A DNA stretch of 35,047 nucleotides from Hyphomicrobiaceae bacterium (GCA_025351355.1 JANXWC010000089.1:1-35047), one strand, 5' to 3'; positions 17,584 through 25,810 are shown, counted from the first letter of the stretch. The notes: a model not told the origin generated them from the sequence alone. Numbers and translations are program-made.

Positions 17584-18273
17584 CTATGCCTCGCGGCTGA
17601 AATAGAGCGATAGGCCGACGCCATAGACGGCGACGGCCATTAACACAACAGATGCCAGCCAGCCCGCTGGAAACCCGTTCCACAAAACCAATGAGGTCGC
17701 GACGCCCCACAACGCCGTCATGCCCAGTGTCGCGGGCCGCAACGCAACGACACGCATCGGGTGCACCCACTTCCAGCGCACAAAAGTCAGGCCCGTGCAG
17801 ACAAGGATCAGAATACTCGCGGCCCAGGCCGGCAGCCCCAGCGCGAAGATATAAAACACGACGATGTTCCAGATCGCGGGAAAACCGATGAAGTGATAGT
17901 CGTCGGATTTCGATCCCTCATCGGCGAAGTGATACAGCGCCGTGACGCAGATGAGCGCGGCCAATAGCATGCCCCAAAGGCCGCTCAGCGGTCCATCGAA
18001 CAGCAGCATGAGCGCGGGGACGAAGACGAAAGTGAGATAGTCGACGCACACGTCGAGCGTCTCGCCTGAGACATGCGGAAGCACCACCTTGACGTTGAAG
18101 CGCCGCGCGAAATAACCGTCGATGCCGTCGATGATGAACGCAATGCCCAACCACAGGAAAGCCTGTTCGGTTTCATGCAGTACCGTTGCTCGCACAGCGA
18201 ACAGCGCGCAGACAGCGCCCAGTGCCGTCAGCACGTGCACGGACGCGGCCTTGAATTCAGGCTGCTTGGACAT
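17584..18273 (-). CDS. pcs: Phosphatidylcholine synthase
   Basis: Pcs condenses choline with CDP-diacylglycerol to give phosphatidylcholine in the inner membrane, a trait of Rhizobiales and relatives. The 229-aa product is mostly hydrophobic with several membrane segments. It carries the CDP-alcohol phosphatidyltransferase motif as DGIDGYFAR (49-57) then G70-x3-D74-x3-D78 (SGETLDVCVDY), with the wider spacing typical of Pcs rather than PgsA. GFPAIWN and the block at YHFADEGSKSDDYHF also fit. The ATG at 18273 is chosen over a TTG at 18282. The tfoX-like gene follows immediately. Confidence 0.92.
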   Translation of the reverse strand: MSKQPEFKAASVHVLTALGAVCALFAVRATVLHETEQAFLWLGIAFIIDGIDGYFARRFNVKVVLPHVSGETLDVCVDYLTFVFVPALMLLFDGPLSGLWGMLLAALICVTALYHFADEGSKSDDYHFIGFPAIWNIVVFYIFALGLPAWAASILILVCTGLTFVRWKWVHPMRVVALRPATLGMTALWGVATSLVLWNGFPAGWLASVVLMAVAVYGVGLSLYFSREA

Positions 18274-18302
18274 CCGCCTCAACGATCATTGAAAGTGGCC
18301 AA

Positions 18303-18327
18303 CAAAAAGGGCCGTCAAACGGCCCTT
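18303..18327 (-). terminator. Rho-independent terminator of the 107-aa secreted protein gene
   Basis: A perfect 9-bp stem AAGGGCCGT / ACGGCCCTT with a 3-nt loop is followed on the minus strand by TTTTTG. It lies 57 bp after the stop of the gene at 18384-18707 and before pcs, so it separates the two units. Confidence 0.85.
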
Positions 18328-18383
18328 ATTTCTAGCGGCATTGGCGCGAAGTTCAAAGCCCCGGAATCAGTCGCGGAAGCGGA

Positions 18384-18707
18384 TCAGTTGGGGAAACGAT
18401 ACTTCAACGTGCCGCGGATCTGGGCACCGGCGTCCAACTTGTCGTCGTGGGGGCCAGTGGGCGCGCCGGTTGCGCCATAGAGCAACTCGAGCCCGAAATC
18501 GAGCTTCGGCAAGGCGCCAATGGTGCCAAGACCGGGAACCTTGATTTCAGGCCCCATGGAGCGGGCCGGCGGCAAACCACCGAGTGCCGCGTTGGGGCCA
18601 GCAGCCGGTGCTGACTGCGCGCCACTCGTAGTTTCCTGGAAGGCAAGCGCAGCCTGGCTCAGAATGCCGAGCGCCGCTCCCAAAACAATCATTCGCGCGG
18701 ATTTCAT
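18384..18707 (-). CDS. Small secreted protein, unknown function
   Basis: The 107-aa product begins with a clear signal peptide (MKSARMIVLGAALGILSQAALA, probable cleavage before FQE). The mature part has a low-complexity Ala/Pro stretch, then PEIKVPGLGTIGALPKLDFGLELLYG and ends GTLKYRFPN. The alternating polar and hydrophobic end could be a short beta structure at the outer membrane, but I do not recognise a named family. It has its own terminator, which supports a real gene. A well-formed Shine-Dalgarno is not visible. Confidence 0.75.
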   Translation of the reverse strand: MKSARMIVLGAALGILSQAALAFQETTSGAQSAPAAGPNAALGGLPPARSMGPEIKVPGLGTIGALPKLDFGLELLYGATGAPTGPHDDKLDAGAQIRGTLKYRFPN

Positions 18708-18956
18708 TTTCTGCTGTCCCGAAGTGTCAACGCTCGCACACGCAACACCAACGCACGCTTATTCTTCACCGAATTAGATGAGCGCTTGGTCGCACACCTG
18801 CAACTTTGTTTCCAGACCGGTTAAGCCGCCGTGAACATTTCACGAGAATGATGTGGTAGTTCCGCCATGTTGCGGCGCGGTAACAGCAAGCGCAAAATTC
18901 GCACGTCGCGGTGCGCACGCCAACTTATCCCCGCATTTATACATATTGAACGGCCG

Positions 18957-20054
18957 TTAATTGGCGAATCGGAAGTGCAAGACGTCGCCGTCACGGACGA
19001 TGTACTCCTTACCTTCGAGGCGCATCTTGCCAGCATCACGGGCACCAACCTCGCCGCTCAACTTGACGTAGTCGTCATAGGCGATGGTTTCGGAGCGGAT
19101 GAAGCCCTTCTCGAAGTCGGTGTGAATGACCCCGGCGGCCTGCGGCGCCTTGGTGCCCTGGGTGATGGTCCAGGCGCGCGCCTCCTTGGGACCGACCGTG
19201 AAGTAGGTGATGAGCTCAAGAAGCCCGTAGCCGGCGCGGATCAACTGGTTGAGCCCCGCCTCCTTAAGGCCAAGGTCGGCCAGGAAGGCATCGCGGTCTT
19301 CCGGCGCAAGACCGGCAAATTCGCTTTCGATCTTGGCCGAGATGATGACGCAGGCCGCGCCTTCCGCCTTGGCCCGCTCGGCGACCTTGGCCGAGAATGC
19401 ATTGCCGGTCGCGGCGGATGCCTCATCGACGTTGCAGACATAGACGACGGGTTTTGCGGTCAACAACTGCAGCAACCGGAACAGCGGCTTTTCCTCATCC
19501 GTCAGCTGAGTCATGCGCGCCGGCTTGCCGTCGCGGAGCAACGGCAGCACCTTCTCGACCACGCCGTGCAGGGCCTTGCTTTCCTTGTCGCCCTGCTTGG
19601 CCTTCTTCTCCAGCGGGCCGACGCGCTTCTCAAGGCTTTCGAGATCCGACAGCATCAGCTCCGTCTCGACGATGTCGGCATCCGACAGCGGATCGATGCG
19701 GTTCTCGACATGGGTGACATCGCCGTCTTCGAAGCAGCGCACCACGTAGGCCACAGCATCGACCTCGCGGATGTGCGACAGGAACTGATTGCCGAGCCCC
19801 TCGCCCTTCGAAGCGCCGCGAACCAGGCCGGCGATATCGACGAAGGTCAGCCGCGTCGGGATGATCTTGCCCGACTTGGCGATGGCGGCAAGTTTATCCA
19901 ACCGCGGATCGGGCACGCCGACCTCGCCGACGTTGGGCTCGATGGTGCAGAACGGATAGTTGGCGGCCTCGGCCTGCGCGGTTTGCGTCAGTGCGTTAAA
20001 GAGTGTCGATTTGCCGACGTTCGGCAAGCCGACGATGCCACATTTGAAGCCCAT
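18957..20054 (-). CDS. ychF: Redox-regulated ATPase YchF (Obg family)
   Basis: YchF is an Obg-type P-loop NTPase that prefers ATP and binds the ribosome. The 365-aa product starts MGFKCGIVGLPNVGKSTLFNAL with the G1 loop at 9-17. G3 is DIAGLVRGASKGEGLGNQFL (73-92), the NVDE motif at 208-211 replaces NKxD and explains ATP specificity, and the TGS domain ends in REGD.LHFRF-like DGDVLHFRFAN. Length equals E. coli YchF (363). The ATG at 20054 matches the universal MGFKCGIVG start; the in-frame 62-residue upstream extension is not family-like. The usual pth neighbour is not next to it here. Confidence 0.96.
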   Translation of the reverse strand: MGFKCGIVGLPNVGKSTLFNALTQTAQAEAANYPFCTIEPNVGEVGVPDPRLDKLAAIAKSGKIIPTRLTFVDIAGLVRGASKGEGLGNQFLSHIREVDAVAYVVRCFEDGDVTHVENRIDPLSDADIVETELMLSDLESLEKRVGPLEKKAKQGDKESKALHGVVEKVLPLLRDGKPARMTQLTDEEKPLFRLLQLLTAKPVVYVCNVDEASAATGNAFSAKVAERAKAEGAACVIISAKIESEFAGLAPEDRDAFLADLGLKEAGLNQLIRAGYGLLELITYFTVGPKEARAWTITQGTKAPQAAGVIHTDFEKGFIRSETIAYDDYVKLSGEVGARDAGKMRLEGKEYIVRDGDVLHFRFAN

Positions 20055-20378
20055 GACGTCTCGCTTTGTAAAAGGGGTTGCGCGAGCGCGTACACGAGCA
20101 GGCCCGAACGAGCAAGGTGGCGCATCGGCACGTTCGTGGTGGACACAGCAAACCTGACTTTGGCCCACGCCTGAGCAACCGACTTTCACGGCCACTTTCA
20201 CTCTTGTTTGCGCGTCATGCTGAAAGCATGCCTCTGGCATGACGCCGCCCCACCAACCCCGCGCGCGTTGCTGAATGGAATTTAAACGACGCCCTCAGAC
20301 TGGGTTAAGCCGCGCAACGGCATAAACCGCACCATCGAAAAGCATTGTTCCTCCGGCACCTCATTTCAGGAATTCAAA
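20055..20378. other. Divergent spacer ychF / GX3-repeat protein
   Basis: A 324-bp region without a supported gene. It holds an inverted repeat GCGTCATGC (20212-20220) / GCATGACGC (20237-20245) with an internal CATGC-TGAAA-GCATG hairpin, a relative in shape of the GTCAT palindromes elsewhere in the window. It also has two ACTTTCAC copies at 20183-20201 and an AT-rich stretch near 20280. Promoters for both genes should lie here. Confidence 0.5.
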
Positions 20379-20816
20379 ATGTCCAGCACCAATACCACCC
20401 CCTCGCGGCGCGGCTTGTTCAGTGCCTTGCTGTTGCCCGCCTTGGCCGTGGCTGTCGCCACCAGCTTCGTGCCGAGCGTCGCCCATGCCGACACCGCTTT
20501 CCAGCGCGGCTACGCGGTTGGCGAGACGCAGGGCCGCAAGGACGGCTATACCGACGGCTACAAGGACGCCTACAAGGTGTCTTACAAAGAAGGCTTCGAG
20601 GACGGACTGAGCACCCGCACCTACGCCAAGACCGACACCGCCGAATTCCGTCGCGGCTATGTGGCCGGCTATCGTTATGGCTACGAGGTTGGCTTCCGTT
20701 CGGGCAAACGCGTCGGCGGCCGCGACGGTTACCAGGACGGCAGTGCCGCCGCCGGCGATCTGCGCAACGACATGCGCCGGCAGATGCACAACTGCATGCG
20801 CAACGGCACCTGCTGA
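20379..20816 (+). CDS. Exported GX3-repeat protein (Yae1/glycine-zipper-like)
   Basis: The 145-aa product has an N-terminal export signal with a twin-arginine-like SRRGLF and a hydrophobic core, with likely cleavage after AHA before DTAF. The mature part is a near-perfect four-residue periodicity of small residues. Positions 44, 48, 52, 56, 60, 64, 68, 72 and 76 are G except A64 and S68; then, after a 16-residue linker, 93, 97, 101, 105, 109, 113, 117 and 121 are all G. Aromatic residues often follow the Gly, as in DGYTDGYKDAY. This resembles the deca-GX3 repeats of Yae1 or glycine zippers, but in a secreted protein. Two Cys (139, 145) sit at the C-terminus. The ATG has AGGA 8 nt upstream. 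Function unknown. Confidence 0.8.
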   Translation: MSSTNTTPSRRGLFSALLLPALAVAVATSFVPSVAHADTAFQRGYAVGETQGRKDGYTDGYKDAYKVSYKEGFEDGLSTRTYAKTDTAEFRRGYVAGYRYGYEVGFRSGKRVGGRDGYQDGSAAAGDLRNDMRRQMHNCMRNGTC

Positions 20817-20839
20817 GTGGGTAAAAGTTGAGACGTGAT

Positions 20840-20876
20840 CCGCAACCGGGCTGGCACGACGCTGGCCCGGTTGCGG
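20840..20876 (+). terminator. Strong hairpin after GX3-repeat gene
   Basis: A perfect 12-bp inverted repeat CCGCAACCGGGC / GCCCGGTTGCGG with a 13-nt loop lies 24 bp after the stop. No T-run follows, so it could be a terminator with an atypical tail or an mRNA-protecting hairpin. Confidence 0.5.
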
Positions 20877-20911
20877 CACGATTCAGTTCCAGCGACAACA
20901 TCGTCGGGCGT

Positions 20912-21013
20912 CAATAGGCGAAGCCGTATTGTGCCGCGCCGCGCGCCCACCGCTTCAATTGGCGGGATCGCGCTTGCCTCCGGCGCAATACGCCCAAGGT
21001 GGGCTATTGCGCC
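20912..21013. repeat. REPIN-like inverted pair of bulged hairpins
   Basis: Two hairpins with the same design in opposite orientation. The first (20912-20931) is CAATA-GGC / GCC-G-TATTG with a one-base bulge. The second (20982-21013) is GGCGCAATA-C-GCCCA / TGGGC-TATTGCGCC, whose reverse complement again has CAATA, an inner stem, a bulged G and TATTG. Inner stems differ but pair. It lies between two plus-strand genes. Confidence 0.65.
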
Positions 21014-21087
21014 CTACAGAATGCTTGACCTGCGTTGGTCGATCTTCCAATTTCGGTTCCTCAAGAAAAACATTTACGGAGGATCCC

Positions 21088-21354
21088 ATGAAGGTTACAG
21101 CGAAGTTCACCAACACATCAGGACAAGCCATCGTCGCAACGTTCGATGTCGCGAATGGAACGGTTGAGGACACCACCGGCCGCAAGGGCACATTCACGGC
21201 GGTGCCGGGATCGAAAACCATCCAGATCGCCGGCGATCAAGCGATCACCTTTCAGGTGCAAGACGCCGTGCAGTTCAATGTGGGCTTCACGACAGGCTAT
21301 ACGGCGTCGACCGGCGCAAGCGGGACAGTGGTGATCGAGAAAGTCGAAGGGTAG
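21088..21354 (+). CDS. Small beta-rich protein, unknown function
   Basis: The 88-aa product starts MKVTAKFTNTSGQAIVATFDV and is rich in alternating polar and hydrophobic residues, Thr and Gly (GSKTIQIAGDQAITFQVQDAVQFNVGF, ending VVIEKVEG). A small beta-sandwich or barrel is likely. There is no signal peptide, membrane segment or Cys. GGAGG lies 5 nt before the ATG, which strongly supports translation. I do not recognise the family. It follows a REPIN and is followed by a hairpin, so it seems to be a single-gene unit. Confidence 0.7.
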   Translation: MKVTAKFTNTSGQAIVATFDVANGTVEDTTGRKGTFTAVPGSKTIQIAGDQAITFQVQDAVQFNVGFTTGYTASTGASGTVVIEKVEG

Positions 21355-21815
21355 TTGAACTGTTTTGACGCGCATCGTCGAGCGGTGCGCGTCGACTGCT
21401 CTACGGATCGATATTTACGACGGCGAGCGCGGGGTGGGCAGTCGCTTACTCAGAGTGCTTATTTGGGATGTGCGCAACGGACTGATCAACTGCCGCGAGA
21501 CATTGTCGAAATTGCTCGGGCTTCGAAGGCGATTGTGACCCTGAGGCGAAGAAGGCGCGGCGACGCCCTCGTGCATGATGGCCGGGCTCCCCGTTGCCCT
21601 TCGCAGCGGGCAGAGGGTTGGGGTGGGGCGGCCACGGGCGCTTTGCTCGCCAAGTGCGTCCGCTTGTGCTTCTACTGCGTCGTCGGCACCGATTTTTGGT
21701 CGAACTACGGTCTGGGCCACCTGCGGTCGTGCTTTTGAGATGCATGGCTGGACATGAACGATTACACTACGCCATATGTGCGTCATGTCAGGTCGAGTAT
21801 TTTTGGGGGACTATA
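21355..21815. other. Spacer with repeat debris before membrane protein
   Basis: A 461-bp stretch without a convincing gene. Short frames run through it but none looks like a protein. It contains a hairpin at 21367-21393 and a CCCCACCCCAACCCTC-type repeat at about 21586-21628, whose minus-strand reading gives PHPNPLP, a well-known spurious repeat translation. The 343-aa frame that starts at 21594 reads through this repeat, so its N-terminal part is rejected. Confidence 0.55.
21367..21393 (+). terminator. Hairpin after 88-aa gene
   Basis: A perfect 8-bp inverted repeat GACGCGCA / TGCGCGTC begins 13 bp after the stop of the 88-aa gene. No T-run follows, so an intrinsic terminator is possible but not certain. 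Confidence 0.4.
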
Positions 21816-22625
21816 GTGCAACACCAGGGACAAGCTGGCGGCCATGACGTGGAGAAGGTCGCGGTATGGGCCCGTCGGGCCATTTGGGTTTGCGCAACGT
21901 CACTGGCTGCGTTGTTTGCATTTTTGCAGTTGAAGAACATTCCATACGGGCAAGTGATCGAGAATGCAAACCCTGGATATATTAGAGAGATACTTTTAGC
22001 ATTCTATTATACCTGCTGGGTTTTCGGATCAAGTTTCGACGTTAACATTCAGCGATATGTTTTCGGAGCCGACGCGCGGCAAGGAGCAATGCCGTTTTTC
22101 GTCGGCGCGACGCTGCTGATCTTCCTCGCAGTAGCCGCAATATTGGTATGGGTGAGAGACAACGATGCAGATTTCGCCGTTGCTCTTGCAATGTTTTTCC
22201 TCATCAATCTGGTCGGATGGTGGGTGATCACTTGGCGTGTGACGCCTCTACGGGATGCATCAATCGAGCGCTTTACGAATGAGCAGGACTATTGCTCACT
22301 GCTGCAAGTCCATCTTGTAGGTGACTACGTTCTCGGCTCTTGGCAATGGTGGAGATTGGCCGTCAATGGCTCTTTGATAGGGCTTGGGCTGTTGATTTGC
22401 ATGACGAGCAGTTTTCGAGATGCAGCTGCAAACTCGATCCATCGCCTAAGCCCGAGCATCAGCGCCAATGCGATTTCCGCTCTATTGCCAATTGGTGCAC
22501 TATTTCTGTTTGTTGCAGTGTCAGAGACATGGATTTGGCTGGCAAGGGCCAGGGTTGCTGCCGGTGTGGCGGCAATAGAGGCGCTTCGGAAAGACTACGA
22601 CATCGTACCGCGTAAGCATAGCTGA
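21816..22625 (+). CDS. Multi-pass membrane protein, unknown function
   Basis: From a GTG at 21816 (GGGGGA 5 nt upstream) the product has 269 aa. Predicted membrane segments lie at about 22-38, 57-72, 93-113, 120-141, 181-197 and 220-243. The loop VRDNDADF and the cytosolic-looking middle section RVTPLRDASIERFTNEQDYCSLL (142-164) separate the halves. An ATG at 21744 in the same frame is an alternative start, but the extra residues are not hydrophobic or family-like. The region is more AT-rich than the neighbourhood (about 37-52% GC in sampled lines), hinting at transfer. I do not recognise a family, and no transporter motif is visible. It stands alone between repeats and a convergent oxidoreductase. 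Confidence 0.7.
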   Translation: MQHQGQAGGHDVEKVAVWARRAIWVCATSLAALFAFLQLKNIPYGQVIENANPGYIREILLAFYYTCWVFGSSFDVNIQRYVFGADARQGAMPFFVGATLLIFLAVAAILVWVRDNDADFAVALAMFFLINLVGWWVITWRVTPLRDASIERFTNEQDYCSLLQVHLVGDYVLGSWQWWRLAVNGSLIGLGLLICMTSSFRDAAANSIHRLSPSISANAISALLPIGALFLFVAVSETWIWLARARVAAGVAAIEALRKDYDIVPRKHS

Positions 22626-22784
22626 GCATGCTGCCGTGCGCGTAAAAATGAGTAAGTGCCACTTCGGCTTCGGGTCATTTTCGGCGTTCGATTTTGACTG
22701 CAACTGCCCTCGTGTCAGGGAAACTTATGCACCGTTGGCGTCGGTTGCAAGAAAAGTTCCGCGCCTGTTTGTCCGCTCACCCAA

Positions 22785-22813
22785 CCGTCTCCCCGTGAAG
22801 GACGGGGAGACGG
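22785..22813. terminator. Perfect 12-bp hairpin between convergent genes
   Basis: CCGTCTCCCCGT-GAAGG-ACGGGGAGACGG is a perfect 12-bp stem in the gap between the membrane protein (ends 22625) and the nitronate monooxygenase-like gene (ends 22892). With the preceding CTCACCCAAC it belongs to the same CTCACCCCAACCCTCTCCCC-type repeat family as 21586-21628, in opposite orientation. It may act as a bidirectional terminator; there is no T-run. Confidence 0.5.
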
Positions 22814-22891
22814 GATTCCTGCGCGCCCGCCATGCCCGTTGTTAGCCCAGACCCTTTTGTGCTTTTTTGTGCTGCTACGGCGGGAAGCGGA

Positions 22892-23869
22892 TCAGCAGCG
22901 TACGCACTTTGCGGCCTGATACTGGCGTTCGGTGCGGGCGACGAGGGCTGCGACCGACAGGGTGGTGGTGACGGCGGAGACGGTGTGGCCGGCGCTCCAG
23001 ATGTCTTTCCAGCGGGCGGGGCGGTGGGCGCGACCTTCGACGCTGATGTCCTTGGCGATATCGATGCTGCCACGCTCGGGCAGCGCGTTCGGGTCGAGCC
23101 CGGCGCGCACAATGGACGGGCGGAGCATATTGGTGGCGAGGCCGGTAAATGCGCGGGTCAGCAACACGTCGTCGGCGGAGCATTGGGTCAGCATGGTCTT
23201 GTAGGCATCGACGGCCATGCTCTCGTGCGTGGCGATCATCGGCGTGCCCATGTAGCCGAGATCGCAGCCGAGCGTTTGCGCCGCTGCCAGTGCGGTGCCA
23301 TCCGAGATGCCGCCGGCCATCACGATCGGGCCGTCGAAGAACGCCCGCACGGCGCGCACGAAGGCGAACGGATTGAGCCAGCCCGTCTGCCCGCCGGCAC
23401 CCGCCGACAACAGCACGAGCCCGTCGGCACCGGCGGCGATTGCTTTGTGCGCGTGCTCGATCGTCGCGACATCGGCGAACACGAATGTGCCAACGTCGTG
23501 CAACGGCGCCACCACGGCCGCCGGCGAGCCGACGCTGGCGATCACCACGGCGGGCCGATGCCGCGCGACAACGGCGAGATGCTCGGCCAACTGCGGATTG
23601 GACTTGTGGACGATCAGGTTCGGACAGCAGATGCCGGCAGGCTGCCCAGCGGCTTGTTCGTGCGCTGTAAGCTCGCGACCGATCTGGGTCAGCCAGTCGT
23701 CGAGCTGCTCGGCGCTGCGGCAGTTCGCGGTTGGAAACGAACCGATGATCCCGGCACGGGCGGAGGCCACCACCAGATCCACACCCGACACTAGAAACAT
23801 CGGCGCGGCGATCAGCGGCAGCCGCAGGCGTTTGCAGATCGTCTCGAATGACTGTCGTCGCGCTTGCAT
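22892..23869 (-). CDS. Nitronate monooxygenase-like FMN enzyme
   Basis: The 325-aa product matches the NMO/2-nitropropane dioxygenase TIM-barrel family: LRLPLIAAPMFLVSGVDLVVASARAGIIGSFPT at the N-terminus, ADGLVLLSAGAGGQTGWLNPFAF, then GPIVMAGGISDGTALAAAQTLGCDLGYMGTPMIATHES. FMN-phosphate binding is expected at the GGISDG and MGT segments. Such enzymes oxidise alkyl nitronates such as propionate 3-nitronate; the exact substrate is not predictable. The ATG at 23869 has GAGG 5 nt upstream, and a much longer in-frame extension is non-coding. The AT-rich 110-bp gap before it, after the gamma-glutamyltransferase stop, contains a CAATC-TTA-GATTG palindrome (23951-23963). Confidence 0.88.
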   Translation of the reverse strand: MQARRQSFETICKRLRLPLIAAPMFLVSGVDLVVASARAGIIGSFPTANCRSAEQLDDWLTQIGRELTAHEQAAGQPAGICCPNLIVHKSNPQLAEHLAVVARHRPAVVIASVGSPAAVVAPLHDVGTFVFADVATIEHAHKAIAAGADGLVLLSAGAGGQTGWLNPFAFVRAVRAFFDGPIVMAGGISDGTALAAAQTLGCDLGYMGTPMIATHESMAVDAYKTMLTQCSADDVLLTRAFTGLATNMLRPSIVRAGLDPNALPERGSIDIAKDISVEGRAHRPARWKDIWSAGHTVSAVTTTLSVAALVARTERQYQAAKCVRC

Positions 23870-23979
23870 GCAAACCTCGATGGCCGTGGGGGCCCTGATC
23901 CCGCAGGGGCCTCGGGAACGAATGAAAATGCGGGTGAAAGTGGCAATATGCAATCTTAGATTGAAATTAAGCTTACCGA

Positions 23980-25593
23980 TTATATTGGCACGACGTAGCC
24001 GTCGCGGCGCGGATCGCAGCCGCCAGTCATCAACCCGGTGGCGGGATCGCGGCTGACGCCGTGCATGCCGCCGACGCGCCACGTCCAATCCTGGCTGGCG
24101 ACGACGTCATGGCCGCGGGCGGCGAGGGCGGCCAACACAGCGGGCGCGATGCGGGTTTCCGGCTCAATCTGGCGGCCGTCAAACAGGCGGACGCGCGGCT
24201 GCTCGATGGCCTGTTGCAGCGGGTGGCCGAAATCGACGTGCTGGACGAGCGCCTGCACCTGCGTCTGCAGAATGCCGTAGCTGCCGGGCGTGCCGAGCGC
24301 CAGCACCGGCTGGCCATGGCGCGTCGAGATGGTCGGCGCCATGCACATCGGCAGCGCATCACCCGGTTTGGAGCGATGCGGCGAATGGGGCTGCACGTCC
24401 GCCCAGTAAAGAAAATTATTCAGTGTGACGCCGGTGCCCGGCACGATGACGCCGGAACCAAAGGGCGAGCCAATCGAATTGGTCAGGCAGACGAGGTTGC
24501 CTTCGGCATCGCCGACCGACATGGAGGTGGTGTGATGCTCGCCCGCCGGCATGCCGACCCACTGCTCCGTCGGGCCTTCGATCGCGGCGCCATCGCGGAC
24601 GCGGGCGCGCAGCTTGGCAACGTGGGCGTCCGACAACAATTCGGCGAGCTTCGACGGCTCAGGATTATTGTGGGTGATGCGTTCGCCGGCGGCGAGGCGG
24701 ATGGCACGCAGCACGGTGTCGAGATGATCGATGCCGTTATTGGGCATGCCGCCCAACTCGAAGCCGTCGAGAATGCGCAGCGCGAGCAGCATCTGGAAGC
24801 CCTCGCACGGTGGCGGCGGCAGGTTGACCTGCAGATCGCGGTAGGACGCGGTGGCGGGCTCACGCCAATTTTCGGGAATGGACGCGAAGGCTCGTTCGAG
24901 ATCGGCCATGCATACCGATCCGCCGGAGGCCGCGACGTGGTCGACCAACGCGTGGCCGAGCGCGCCGCCGTAGAGATGGCGCGGGCCGTGCTTGGCGATG
25001 GCTGCGTAAGTGCGGGCGAGATCGGGTTGCTGGGACAGCCAGCCGAGGCGGACTTTGCCGGAACCGTCAGTGTAGTTGCGCGACCACGGCGCGTAGAGCG
25101 CTGGATGGGCGGCCAATTCCGGCGATGTCGCGTTGGTTTCGTAGGCGCCGAATTCGGTGATCGCGTAGCCGTCGCGGGCGATGGCGATAGCCGGCTCAAG
25201 GCAGTCGCCGAACGGCAGGGTGCCATAGCGTTTGTTCAACTCGGCCCAGCCTGCGAGATTGCCGGGAGTGCCGACGGCGTGGGCGCCGCGCTGCATCTCG
25301 TCGCGCTTGGAGAAGTTCTGATAAGGAAAATTTGTCGGAATCGGCGGCACGAAGTTGAGCGTACGGACGCGATTTTCCTTGGCGATCCAGCAGGTCGCCA
25401 GCCCCATCCCGGCGAGGCTGGACATGAACGGCTCGACCACGTTGAGCGTGGCAGCAACTGCTACCACCGCATCAAACGCATTACCGCTGCGCGCCAGCAT
25501 CTTGGCACCCGCGGCCGCCGCCAACGGATGCGCGGCCGCCACCACGCCGTGCCTGGAATAAATCGTCGGTCGCGTGCCGTTCATCGCCGTCAT
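23980..25593 (-). CDS. Gamma-glutamyltransferase family Ntn hydrolase
   Basis: The 537-aa product is a single-chain precursor of the GGT family, which self-cleaves before a Thr nucleophile. Family blocks include GVVAAAHPLAAAAGAKMLARSGNAFDAVVA, the segment around EPFMSSLAGMG and AVGTPGNLAGWAELNKRYGTLPF. The nucleophile region is HHTTSMSVGDAEGN with the likely nucleophile T355. The usual TTHxSVVD is changed to TTSMSVGD, and the usual PLSSMSPT is LPMCMAPT, so this is a divergent subgroup. No export signal is evident at the N-terminus, so it may be cytoplasmic, unlike E. coli Ggt. The ATG at 25593 has GGAGGG 5 nt upstream and is preferred to 25605. Confidence 0.9.
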   Translation of the reverse strand: MTAMNGTRPTIYSRHGVVAAAHPLAAAAGAKMLARSGNAFDAVVAVAATLNVVEPFMSSLAGMGLATCWIAKENRVRTLNFVPPIPTNFPYQNFSKRDEMQRGAHAVGTPGNLAGWAELNKRYGTLPFGDCLEPAIAIARDGYAITEFGAYETNATSPELAAHPALYAPWSRNYTDGSGKVRLGWLSQQPDLARTYAAIAKHGPRHLYGGALGHALVDHVAASGGSVCMADLERAFASIPENWREPATASYRDLQVNLPPPPCEGFQMLLALRILDGFELGGMPNNGIDHLDTVLRAIRLAAGERITHNNPEPSKLAELLSDAHVAKLRARVRDGAAIEGPTEQWVGMPAGEHHTTSMSVGDAEGNLVCLTNSIGSPFGSGVIVPGTGVTLNNFLYWADVQPHSPHRSKPGDALPMCMAPTISTRHGQPVLALGTPGSYGILQTQVQALVQHVDFGHPLQQAIEQPRVRLFDGRQIEPETRIAPAVLAALAARGHDVVASQDWTWRVGGMHGVSRDPATGLMTGGCDPRRDGYVVPI

Positions 25594-25810
25594 GGAACCC
25601 TCCATTGCTCATGCCCGTACTATATCCGGCAAAGACGGCTCGTCGATTGGCTTTCCGCGCCGCCATCGACCGAACATCACCGCACCGGGTGCGCCCTAAT
25701 TGTCACGACCCACAACTTGCAACATACCTCCGCTTGCATTGCATGGCCGTCGCGAACTAACGTCGCGAACTGCATTTCGACGGGCGCATGAGCACGATCA
25801 CGGGGCGGAA

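Noticed and set aside
18867-20174. 435-aa open frame on the plus strand
   Set aside because: Antisense to ychF, with no family motif and shadow-like composition.
21446-21745. 99-aa frame with PHPNPLP
   Set aside because: This peptide is the well-known spurious translation of a CCCCACCCCAACCC-type repeat, not a protein.
24061-25791. 576-aa open frame on the plus strand
   Set aside because: It is fully antisense to the well-supported GGT gene; its composition (many His, Arg, Gly, Gln) is typical of high-GC shadow frames.
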